Below, piece after piece: positions 55,815-64,000 of a DNA stretch of 64,000 nucleotides. The stretch is taken from NCBI RefSeq assembly GCF_001931685.1, contig NZ_MOOY01000001.1, positions 1 to 64,000 of the forward strand, in the 5' to 3' direction. The DNA comes from Pararhizobium arenae. Its GTDB lineage: Bacteria; Pseudomonadota; Alphaproteobacteria; Rhizobiales; Rhizobiaceae. Under the pieces are notes generated by a model. It was not told the DNA's origin, made no database searches, and saw nothing but the letters and a program-made list of their open reading frames with translations. Within the stretch, counting starts at the first letter, position 1, and each line of letters begins with the position of its first letter. Made by a program: the position numbers and the translations under genes.

Positions 55815-56130
55815 AGGGGTTTAGCAACGCGCCCAGACAGACGGCCTTACGACCGCAAAGGGCCCAATTGCAGCCATCCACCCTCAGATAAAACGGAACC
55901 GGGCTGGAAGTGGATTGCCGGGGCGCTGCAAGAGCGCCTGAAGACCCTATCGACGCGCGAGATAGGAAAGCTCACCGGTACTTCGGCCGCAACCGTGTCC
56001 CGCCTTGCCCGTGGCGCTGAACCGACAATCGATCACTACTTCCAGATCGTGCGTTGGCTCGGAATGAAACCGGGCAACTTCGGCATCGAGGACAGCCGAC
56101 TGGCGTTTGTACGCGCCCAGGCGGAAGAAT
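55815..56130 (+). pseudogene. Remnant of an XRE-type helix-turn-helix gene
   Basis: In one frame the translation contains ALQERLKTLSTREIGKLTG, directly followed by TSAATVSRLARGAEPTIDHYF, a good helix-turn-helix with its supporting helices (LGMKPGNFGI). From the in-frame stop at 55812 to the recognition helix there is no ATG, GTG or TTG; the first GTG (55995) lies inside the recognition helix. The frame then drifts into unrelated sequence. It is probably a decayed regulator of phage or island origin. Coordinates are approximate. Confidence 0.5.
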
Positions 56131-56237
56131 GCGAAAGCAGCAGCGTGCGAGAGGGGATTCCATCCCTTCAGCCACATGGGGCGGCTGCAGATGCCGAAAC
56201 CTCAGCAGAACCACTCCCCGGCAATGCTGATTGTCAA

Positions 56238-56387
56238 TCAAGCAGCGCTATCGTCTCGCTTTCTCGATTCTTGCTTCAGTTGCATAAGTGCCATGGTGAT
56301 AAATATGGTAACGAGGGGAAGATTGCTTGCACGCGCTATATACTCGGCATCACGCAGCAAATTTATCATCATGTGAGGAGCGCTCAT
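56238..56387 (-). CDS. 49-residue single-helix membrane protein
   Basis: A short gene found by reading the minus strand. The product runs MSAPHMMINLLRDAEYIARA, then SNLPLVTIFITMALMQLKQ, then ESRKRDDSAA. One amphipathic stretch is followed by a transmembrane-like helix (LPLVTIFITMALMQL) and a charged tail. GGAG lies 7 bases before the ATG at 56387. No family recognised. It is the only plausible gene in the otherwise empty 56130-56546 interval of the accessory patch. Confidence 0.5.
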   Translation of the reverse strand: MSAPHMMINLLRDAEYIARASNLPLVTIFITMALMQLKQESRKRDDSAA

Positions 56388-56546
56388 TTGGGTTCTCCAT
56401 CTTGGCTAGTGTGCAATTCCAGATTGCGCCGCGAACCTTGCTCCAAGATTAATTTTAGAGAGCGCTTTTTTGCCTCAATACACTTGGACGACATTCCACC
56501 CGCACAGAATGTGGTTGGACCGCTTTGCTACGATTGGAGGCGTCGT

Positions 56547-56834
56547 TTAATCACCTTGAAGCGATTTATAGTCCCACAGATGTGCGAGTGCCTCCCGTGC
56601 ATCGGTCAGCATCTGACTGTAGTCCGATCTGAATGGCGCGCTAACTTGCTTTTCAAGGCTAGCAAGAACACCGAGCAACACGCCGCATTCCGCCTCCGAC
56701 TCGAAGCATTTGCTGTCAGGACTGTGCTGCTGCGGTTCTGTCCATCGAGAAAGCAACTCGAACAAGACCAGTGCTTCGTTCGGAGCAAGGTGAATTACGG
56801 CGTTCTCTTTTGTATCCGGACTTTCAGATTTCAT
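56547..56834 (-). CDS. Conserved-looking small acidic protein
   Basis: A 95-residue protein. After MKSESPDTKENAV it reads IHLAPNEALVLFELLSRWTE, later ESEAECGVLLGVLASLEKQVSAPF and YSQMLTDAREAL. I recall similar small proteins with an ALVLFE.LSR segment and a C-terminal LL..AR helix in many genomes, often in variable regions, but no function is known. The ATG at 56834 is chosen because upstream sequence looks unlike coding; there is no good ribosome site. The P450 gene lies upstream on the same strand. Confidence 0.6.
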   Translation of the reverse strand: MKSESPDTKENAVIHLAPNEALVLFELLSRWTEPQQHSPDSKCFESEAECGVLLGVLASLEKQVSAPFRSDYSQMLTDAREALAHLWDYKSLQGD

Positions 56835-56923
56835 GACTGGAGAATGGCAAAATGCACTAACGCACGCAATGGGTCGCAGACATACCTTCCACCCGCACAG
56901 AGGGCGGAGGCAGAACGCAAAAC

Positions 56924-58162
56924 TCACCCCCAAACCAAATCCAACCTTTCCAGCCCATGAAAATGATAGCTGTCCTTGACCTTCGGCTCCTCCTTCAGCC
57001 GCAGGCCCGGCAGGCGTTCGAACAGGATGGGCAGTGACTGGCGTAGCTCCAGCCGCGCCAGCGGTGCGCCGATGCAGAAGTGCAGGCCGGCGCCGAAGGA
57101 GAGGTGGGGGCCTTCGTTGCGGTTCGGGCGGAAGGTGAGGGGATCGGTGAATTTTGCCGGATCGACGTTGGCGGCGGCGAGCAGCAGGCCGATCTTGTCG
57201 CCCTTCTTCAAAGTGATGCCGTCTTCGAGTTCGATATCGGAAAGCGCGTAGCGCTGGAAGACGTGAAGAGGCGCTGCAAAACGCATCGTCTCTTCGATGG
57301 TCTTTTCGGTCGTCGCATCGTCTGCGAAAACCGTTGCAGGGTCGGAGCCGGTCTTCAGAAGCGTGTTCACGGCGTTGCCGACCTGATGGACCGTTGCCTC
57401 GTGGCCGGCGTTGAGGAGCAGGACGGCTGTCGAAACCAGTTCGTCGTCGCTCAGGCGCTCGCCGTCCTTTTCGGTGACGATCATGTGGGTGAGCAGGTCG
57501 TCGGCCGGGTTGTCACGCTTCCAGTCGACGAGTTCCTTCAGATAACCGGCGAAATCGGCGGAGGCCTGGTTGACGTCGAGCTCGGTCTCGTAGCTCGGGT
57601 TGAACATATACATCTTCACCATGCGGTGCGACCAGTCGAGCAGCTTTGGCGCCATCTCGACGGGGACGCCGAGCATGCGGGCGATCACCGTCACCGGCAC
57701 GATTTCGGCATAGGTCTTCAAAAGCTCGACTTCGCCATCCTTCTCGAAGCCGTCGATCAGCCGGTGGCAGAGGGCTTCGATCTCCGGCTTCAGCTGCTCG
57801 ATCTGGCGCGAGACGAAGGCGCGGTTGACGAGGGTGCGCAGGCGGGTGTGGGCCGGCGGCTCCAGTTCCAGAAGCGAGTGCTCTTCCAGCCGGTCGAAAT
57901 CCTTCACATGCGGCTTGGGTTCCGCCATGCCGAGCTCTTCGCGGGTTGCCACATGCAGGATCTGGCGGCCGAAGCGGCGGTCGCGCAGCAGGCCGTTTAC
58001 CCGGTCATAGCCCGCGAAGTACCATTGGCCGCGCTCTTCCCAGTAGAAGGCGGGACATTCCGCGTGGAACCGGGCGTAGGTGTCGAGCGGGTTGCTGTAA
58101 AAGACGGGGTCGTTGACATCGAGGCTGACGTGGCGGCGGGCGCTTTCGATTGCGGCGGGCAT
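56924..58162 (-). CDS. Cytochrome P450
   Basis: A 412-residue soluble class I bacterial P450 monooxygenase. The I-helix reads LLNAGHEATVHQVGNAV near 250 (the usual acid-alcohol pair is H-E-A-T). The ExxR motif is ETMR near 292, and the heme loop is FGAGLHFCIGAPLAR with the thiolate Cys363. No redox partner gene is adjacent. Substrate unknown. It is divergent from the endonuclease/exonuclease/phosphatase-fold gene. Confidence 0.93.
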   Translation of the reverse strand: MPAAIESARRHVSLDVNDPVFYSNPLDTYARFHAECPAFYWEERGQWYFAGYDRVNGLLRDRRFGRQILHVATREELGMAEPKPHVKDFDRLEEHSLLELEPPAHTRLRTLVNRAFVSRQIEQLKPEIEALCHRLIDGFEKDGEVELLKTYAEIVPVTVIARMLGVPVEMAPKLLDWSHRMVKMYMFNPSYETELDVNQASADFAGYLKELVDWKRDNPADDLLTHMIVTEKDGERLSDDELVSTAVLLLNAGHEATVHQVGNAVNTLLKTGSDPATVFADDATTEKTIEETMRFAAPLHVFQRYALSDIELEDGITLKKGDKIGLLLAAANVDPAKFTDPLTFRPNRNEGPHLSFGAGLHFCIGAPLARLELRQSLPILFERLPGLRLKEEPKVKDSYHFHGLERLDLVWG

Positions 58163-58311
58163 GGCTGTCTCTGTTCTGGTCTACTGCCTCCCGGTCTAAG
58201 AGTTGGTGCGGGGTGCTGCAAGTCGCATTTATTTGCCTTGGCGCGACCCTCTCCCTTGTCATCCCGGCGGCGGCATCTAAATTCCGGCTTATGGAACGAC
58301 CGGGAGCAGCG

Positions 58312-59163
58312 ATGACCTCGCCGCATAAGAGCATATCGAGCGGTATTTTTTCCGCCCTTCGCGGAAAGCGCGTGTCACTCGCAGGCCGTGATCCCTCCGG
58401 CGATCGCGGCGATACCGTGATTGCCTCCTATAACATCCACAAATGCGTGGGCGTCGACAAACGCTTCGATCCCGGCCGGATTACCGAGGTGATCAGCGAG
58501 ATCGATGCCGATATCATCGCGCTGCAGGAGGCCGACCAGCGGTTTGGCGAGCGGGCGGGGCTGCTCGACATGGAGCGGCTGCATCGCGACTGCCATCTGG
58601 TGTCTGTGCCGATTTCCGCCTTTTCGCCCAAGGGGCATGGCTGGCATGGCAATGTGCTGTTGCTGCGCGAGGGTGTCGTCGCCAAGGTCAGCCAGCTGAA
58701 ACTGCCGGGCGTCGAGCCGCGCGGCGCGCTGGTCGTCGATCTCGATCTGAAGATCGGGCCGCTCCGGATTATCGCCGCCCATTTCGGACTTTTGCGGCAT
58801 TCGCGCGCGCAGCAGGCCGCAGCCATCCTGAATGCCATCAACGAGGCCGAGGACCGGCCGACGGTCCTGATCGGCGATCTCAACGAGTGGCGGCTGGGGC
58901 GGCGTTCGGCGCTCGCCTCGCTCAGCCCGAAATTCGATCATGTGGCGACGGCGGTGCCGAGCTTCCCGTCGCGTTTTCCGGTGCTGGCGCTGGACCGGGT
59001 GATGGGAAGCCCGCACAATCTGGTGACGGCCGTGGAGGTCCACAACACCCCTCTGGCAAGGGTGGCGTCTGACCACCTGCCGATCAAGGCCTTCATCGAC
59101 CTGAAGGGCGCGCTGGGCATCCAGCCCGTGACCAGCGATGACAACGCGGCTGTGAAGCTCTGA
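58312..59163 (+). CDS. Endonuclease/exonuclease/phosphatase-fold protein
   Basis: A 283-residue metal-dependent hydrolase of the EEP superfamily (DNase I, sphingomyelinase, inositol phosphatase). The motifs appear in order: ASYNIHKCVGVD near 42, IIALQEADQRFG near 65, IAAHFGLLRHSRAQQ near 155, VLIGDLNEW near 185 and ASDHLPIKAF near 255. The ATG at 58312 follows GGGAG; an ATG at 58291 is possible. It is 13 bases upstream of the phospholipase D-like gene, so a joint membrane-lipid role is plausible. Confidence 0.85.
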   Translation: MTSPHKSISSGIFSALRGKRVSLAGRDPSGDRGDTVIASYNIHKCVGVDKRFDPGRITEVISEIDADIIALQEADQRFGERAGLLDMERLHRDCHLVSVPISAFSPKGHGWHGNVLLLREGVVAKVSQLKLPGVEPRGALVVDLDLKIGPLRIIAAHFGLLRHSRAQQAAAILNAINEAEDRPTVLIGDLNEWRLGRRSALASLSPKFDHVATAVPSFPSRFPVLALDRVMGSPHNLVTAVEVHNTPLARVASDHLPIKAFIDLKGALGIQPVTSDDNAAVKL

Positions 59164-59176
59164 GGCGCACGGGGTC

Positions 59177-60733
59177 ATGCACACCCTTCTTCTGGTCGCC
59201 GTGTTCGTTCTGCTCGCCATCGGGCTTGCGGCCGCCTACGTCTATGGCCGCTTCGGGCGCCACCTTCAGGGCGGCCCGAGCCATGCCCTGCCGCCGAAAC
59301 ACGATGAAACGGAGATAGACCGGCTTGCTGCGCCGCTTCTGGCTGCGCATCCGGGCAAGAACGGCGTCGCGCTGATCGACGACAATGTCGATGCCTTCGC
59401 CGCCCGGGTGATCACCGCCCGCCGCGCCGGCCGCAGTCTCGATCTGCAATATTATTACTGGAAGAACGACCTGACCGGAAAACTGCTGACGCGGGAGATC
59501 ATCGCGGCGGCCGACAGGGGTGTGCGGGTGCGCCTGCTGCTCGACGACATCAATGCCGGCCTGCACGATCGCATGTGCCTGTCGCTGGACGCCCACGACA
59601 ATATCGAGGTCAGGCTTTTCAATCCGAGCCGGGCGCGCAACGACCGGCTGCGGCGCGGGCTGGAAATTATGCTGCGGCCGCTGAGCGCCACGCGGCGCAT
59701 GCACAACAAGGCGTGGATCGCCGACGGGCATGTGGCGATTTCCGGCGGACGCAACATCGGCGACGCCTATTTCGACGCGGACGAGCAGGCGAATTTCCGC
59801 GATCTCGATGTCTGGATGACGGGCCCCGTCGTGAGCGAGGCCGCCGAGATGTTCGATCGCTACTGGAACAGCGCGGTCGTGCTGCCGATCGGAGCGTTGC
59901 GCACTCCGCGCCGGCACTATCTTCCGCAGCTTCGCTATCGGCTGGAAAGGCAGGCGCATGCCGCCGAGGCGAAGCGTTACCTGGAAGAGGTTGAGAAGGA
60001 CATGGCCTCCGGCGATCTCTATACCGCAAACAACGAGCTCTGCTGGACGGATGCGGTCCGGCTGGTCTGCGATCCGCCGGAAAAGGCCCACCTGCAGAAG
60101 CGGCAGAACTGGATCATGCGCGAACTGCTGCCAGTGCTGGAGGCGGCGCAGCGGGATATCCGGGTGATCTCACCCTACTTCATTCCCGGACGGCAGGGCG
60201 TGACCCGGATCGAGGAGATGATTGCGCGGCGCGTCAATGTCTCCATTCTCACCAACTCCCTGGCAGCGACGGATGTCGCGGCGGTGCATGGGGCCTATGC
60301 GAATTACCGCAAGCAGTTGCTGCGTGCCGGTGTGGTTCTGTTCGAACTCAAGGCCATTCACGCGCCCGGCGAGCGGCGGCGCATCTCGCTCTTCGGGTCG
60401 CGCGGCGCGAGCCTGCACACCAAGGCCTTTACGGTCGATGGCGAAACGGCTTTCGTCGGCTCCATGAACTTCGATCCGCGTTCGGCCTCGCTCAACACGG
60501 AAATGGGCATGCTGTTCACGCACCCCGATCTCGTCGAGGGCGTAAATGCCGTCTTTGCCGAGGAAACGCTGGATATCAACAGTTTCCGGCTTCAGCTTTC
60601 CGGCAATCGAATCGAGTGGATCGACCGGGAGGAGGGGACTGCAAGAAAGCTGAGACGGGAGCCGGAAGCCGGCTTTGTGAGACGCGTGACCGCCGGCGTC
60701 ATCCGCATTCTGCCGATCGAATCCCAGCTTTGA
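59177..60733 (+). CDS. Phospholipase D/cardiolipin synthase-like protein
   Basis: A 518-residue membrane-anchored protein with one N-terminal helix (LLLVAVFVLLAIGLAAAYVYG) and two PLD domains. HKD motif 1 is MHNKAWIADGHVAISGGRNIG near 174 and motif 2 is LHTKAFTVDGETAFVGSMNFD near 413, both with complete H-x-K-x4-D. It may act as a cardiolipin synthase or a phospholipase; the architecture (one TM, N-terminal linker) is shared with YmdC/ClsC-type proteins. It is coupled to the EEP-fold gene. Confidence 0.88.
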   Translation: MHTLLLVAVFVLLAIGLAAAYVYGRFGRHLQGGPSHALPPKHDETEIDRLAAPLLAAHPGKNGVALIDDNVDAFAARVITARRAGRSLDLQYYYWKNDLTGKLLTREIIAAADRGVRVRLLLDDINAGLHDRMCLSLDAHDNIEVRLFNPSRARNDRLRRGLEIMLRPLSATRRMHNKAWIADGHVAISGGRNIGDAYFDADEQANFRDLDVWMTGPVVSEAAEMFDRYWNSAVVLPIGALRTPRRHYLPQLRYRLERQAHAAEAKRYLEEVEKDMASGDLYTANNELCWTDAVRLVCDPPEKAHLQKRQNWIMRELLPVLEAAQRDIRVISPYFIPGRQGVTRIEEMIARRVNVSILTNSLAATDVAAVHGAYANYRKQLLRAGVVLFELKAIHAPGERRRISLFGSRGASLHTKAFTVDGETAFVGSMNFDPRSASLNTEMGMLFTHPDLVEGVNAVFAEETLDINSFRLQLSGNRIEWIDREEGTARKLRREPEAGFVRRVTAGVIRILPIESQL

Positions 60734-60929
60734 CACAGATGCCGGCGAATGCGCGGCGAATTTTACGTTTTATTCAGCATCGCTCATGCAATGGCTGGGG
60801 GCGATCGTTTCGTGCTGTCGTCCATGCGTTTACTCCTCACGGAATCTCGCTAGATGCGGGGCACGGACATCTGTGTATGATCACCTCATAAATGGTCAGC
60901 CGGCTATTAACGTTATAGCGACGTGGCGA

Positions 60930-60962
60930 CTTGAAGTGGAGTGTAGGGACACTCTATGTATG
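60930..60962 (+). promoter_or_regulatory. Heat-shock (RpoH) type promoter of clpP
   Basis: CTTGAA (60930-60935) and TCTATGTATG (60953-60962) fit the alphaproteobacterial sigma-32 pattern CTTGAA with CYTATNTNNG (9 of 10 in the -10 element), about 70 bases before clpP. The rest of the gap from 60734 has no gene. Confidence 0.6.
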
Positions 60963-61029
60963 GGACGAGAGATTTTCGATGATTCCCGGCGCGCAAAGGC
61001 TTTGCGGGCCAGACAGACAAAGGTTTGAT

Positions 61030-61662
61030 ATGAGAAATCCCGTTGATACCGCCATGGCCCTCGTTCCTATGGTCGTCGAACAGACCAATCGGGGCGAACG
61101 TTCCTACGATATCTACTCCCGTCTTCTGAAAGAGCGGATCATCTTCCTGACCGGCCCGGTCGAAGATCACATGGCGACGCTGGTCTGCGCTCAGCTCCTT
61201 TTCCTCGAGGCAGAAAACCCGAAGAAGGAAATCGCCCTCTACATCAATTCGCCGGGTGGTGTCGTCACCGCCGGCATGGCGATCTACGACACGATGCAGT
61301 TCATCAAGCCTGCCGTTTCGACGCTCTGCATCGGTCAGGCCGCTTCGATGGGTTCGCTGCTTCTCTGCGCCGGCCACAAGGACATGCGCTTTGCAACGCC
61401 GAACGCCCGCATCATGGTTCATCAGCCTTCGGGCGGCTTCCAGGGTCAGGCGTCCGACATCGAGCGCCACGCCCGCGACATCATCAAGATGAAGCGTCGC
61501 CTCAACGAAGTCTACGTCAAGCACACTGGCCGCACCTACGAAGAGGTTGAACAGACGCTCGACCGTGACCATTTCATGACTGCCGACGAAGCCCAGGCCT
61601 GGGGTGTCGTCGACAAGGTGATCACCTCTCGCGAAGCCGCCGAGGCAGCGACGCAGGGTTGA
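61030..61662 (+). CDS. clpP: ATP-dependent Clp protease proteolytic subunit
   Basis: The serine protease core of ClpXP and ClpAP. The 210-residue product has the catalytic triad Ser106 (GQAASMGS), His131 ([12 protein letters not shown]) and Asp180 (TLDRDHFM). The start at 61030 gives the usual N terminus [18 protein letters not shown] with a short propeptide. A heat-shock-type promoter lies upstream, and clpX and lon follow, the conserved protease block. Confidence 0.97.
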   Translation: MRNPVDTAMALVPMVVEQTNRGERSYDIYSRLLKERIIFLTGPVEDHMATLVCAQLLFLEAENPKKEIALYINSPGGVVTAGMAIYDTMQFIKPAVSTLCIGQAASMGSLLLCAGHKDMRFATPNARIMVHQPSGGFQGQASDIERHARDIIKMKRRLNEVYVKHTGRTYEEVEQTLDRDHFMTADEAQAWGVVDKVITSREAAEAATQG

Positions 61663-61975
61663 TTTCAAGCTTTTGTGTGCGGATAGAGGCCAATGTGACA
61701 CAATTGTAACTGTGTCGGGGCTTTATCCGCAGCGCAAAGCCGTTAATATCGACCGTTAATGCTATGTTGAAGTTTGAAGTCCTAGCATTCGGTAATCGGT
61801 GGGAGATTCGTTGCCACCGGACGTCAAGCCCGTCTAAGACGATGGGTGTTTGAAGCCGGTTCGTACTCCCGAAAAGTCCTGATACCCGGCGCTGTTGCGT
61901 GTCGAAGGCTCAGGGCGGTTGGACTGGTCCGTGGTGCCTTGCGCGAGGTGTCCGGCGTGCTGGAAGGAAAGTGAT
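61663..61975 (+). other. clpP-clpX intergenic region
   Basis: No gene is seen in these 313 bases. An inverted repeat GACACA (61697-61702) and TGTGTC (61711-61716) surrounds ACAATTGT and could be an operator or a weak hairpin. The AT-rich segment near 61740-61790 may hold a clpX promoter. The clpX ribosome site GGAAGGAAA lies at the right end. Confidence 0.4.
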
Positions 61976-63253
<1,278 letters not shown>

Positions 63254-63278
63254 TCCGGATTCGATAGCAAAACCGATG

Positions 63279-63303
63279 AAGGCCCGCTCGCGCGGGCCTT
63301 TTT
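63279..63303 (+). terminator. Intrinsic terminator after clpX
   Basis: A 9-bp stem AAGGCCCGC/GCGGGCCTT with loop TCGC ends in TTTTT, 25 bases after the clpX stop. The following 336 bases before lon carry no recognisable gene. Confidence 0.9.
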
Positions 63304-63639
63304 CGTGCCCGGTTTTTGTGTAAGGATTGGGTCTGAAGTCGCTCCCGCTTCGTTCAACGATTGCTAAACGTCCGTAACAACGCGATTATCATCCGATTCT
63401 GTGACGGCGCGTCCGGTGTTGTTCTTGTGTTTGAAGTTTGCGGCAAGGCCCGCAACAGCCCGGTGCCATTTAATATCCCGCAAGGTTCGGCGACGTGGCG
63501 CCGTGCTGCGGGCATAGGGCAGGGCGAGGGTTGAAAACGAGCTTCCCAACCTCCACTTGTCACATGAAAGAAATATGACGCGGGGCGATCTTGAGCGCTC
63601 CGGGTAACGAGCCCGGAAACGGGACGGAAAGGAATTGAT

Positions 63640-64000
63640 ATGACGAACAAAACGTCTCCGACAACTGAGAGCGCGACCTATCCGGTGTTGCCGCTGCGCG
63701 ACATCGTGGTGTTCCCCCACATGATCGTGCCGCTCTTTGTCGGTCGCGAAAAGTCGATCAAGGCGCTGGAAGAAGTGATGGGCACCGACAAGCAGATCAT
63801 GCTTGCCACCCAGATCAACGCCAGCGACGATGATCCCGAGCCTTCGGCGATCTACCAGATCGGCACCATCGCAAACGTGCTGCAGCTCCTGAAGCTGCCG
63901 GACGGTACCGTCAAGGTGCTGGTCGAAGGCCGTTCGCGTGCAGAGATCGATGGTTACACCGCCCGCGAAGATTTCTATGAGGCGATGGCGCATTCGCTGG
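63640..64000 (+). CDS. lon: Lon protease, N-terminal part (cut by window end)
   Basis: The first 120 codons of the ATP-dependent protease Lon, which degrades abnormal and regulatory proteins. The N-terminal substrate-binding domain starts YPVLPLRDIVVFPHMIVPLFVGREKS, followed by ALEEVMGTDKQIMLATQ and IGTIANVLQLLKLPDGTVKVLVEG. GGAAAGGAA precedes the ATG at 63640. The frame is open to the window end. It is the third gene of the clpP-clpX-lon block, with its own upstream region. Confidence 0.95.
   Translation, partial: MTNKTSPTTESATYPVLPLRDIVVFPHMIVPLFVGREKSIKALEEVMGTDKQIMLATQINASDDDPEPSAIYQIGTIANVLQLLKLPDGTVKVLVEGRSRAEIDGYTAREDFYEAMAHSL

Noticed and set aside
56130-56546. Continuation of the HTH gene as a longer protein
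   Set aside because: After the HTH the plus-strand translation becomes Cys/Arg-rich and lacks any pattern, while the minus strand has a small gene with a good ribosome site.
55995-56960. 321-codon plus-strand frame across the accessory patch
   Set aside because: Only the first part is HTH-like and the start would be inside the recognition helix; the rest overlaps better-supported minus-strand genes.

Overview
The window is a GC-rich chromosomal segment from an alphaproteobacterium of the Rhizobiaceae (Rhizobium, Agrobacterium or Neorhizobium-like). This rests on gene order and families: ldtR next to an L,D-transpeptidase, glyA-nrdR-ribD-ribE-ribH-nusB, an H+-pyrophosphatase hppA, bamE/CBP3/YceD/plsX/fabH/ihfA/merR in one block, ctaA-argC-speB-rpsI-rplM, and clpP-clpX-lon. 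Short palindromic intergenic repeats of the rhizobial kind support it. Genus and species cannot be fixed from sequence reading alone.

Layout. 0.3-8.7 kb: aspS, a chemoreceptor, a DUF1236 protein, an uncharacterised exported protein and parC. 8.7-9.3 kb: a Doc/AbrB-type toxin-antitoxin pair. 9.4-14 kb: a minus-strand run with an EamA transporter, bpt, an RDD membrane protein, a tiny basic protein, a methyltransferase and hemB. 14-17 kb: ldtR and the L,D-transpeptidase, with candidate palindromic operators. 17-24 kb: glyA, nrdR and the riboflavin genes, interrupted between ribE and ribH by an inverted GNAT-cupin pair, then nusB and an MFS-like permease. 24.7-32.3 kb: hppA, bamE (reverse), cytochrome chaperone, yceD, plsX, fabH, ihfA, a MerR regulator and tRNA-Pro(GGG). 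32.5-42.7 kb: a nuclease-fold protein lacking catalytic residues, then a Wzx/Wzy-type surface polysaccharide locus (two GT4 glycosyltransferases, Wzy/WaaL-like protein, initiating sugar-phosphate transferase, Wza, Wzc-like copolymerase, CelD-like acyltransferase). Its content resembles the unipolar adhesin (UPP) loci of Agrobacterium. 42.9-50 kb: phosphoesterase, DUF2842, ctaA, argC, speB, rpsI, rplM, a thioesterase and a crotonase-fold protein. 50-54 kb: YoeB-YefM, an EamA permease, a CoA-binding protein, metY and a cupin. 54-56.9 kb: a lower-GC accessory patch with a strongly structured non-coding block, small or orphan genes (one Imm50-like), a broken HTH gene and an unlisted 49-codon gene. 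57-64 kb: P450, an endonuclease/exonuclease/phosphatase-fold protein, a phospholipase D-like enzyme, then clpP (with a heat-shock-type promoter), clpX and the start of lon.

Most of the window is conserved core. The parts most likely to hold something new are the 54-56.9 kb patch, the polysaccharide locus with its degenerate Wzc ATPase site, the heptamer arrays around the ctaA/argC terminator, and the two toxin-antitoxin modules, one of which has an altered YoeB active site.
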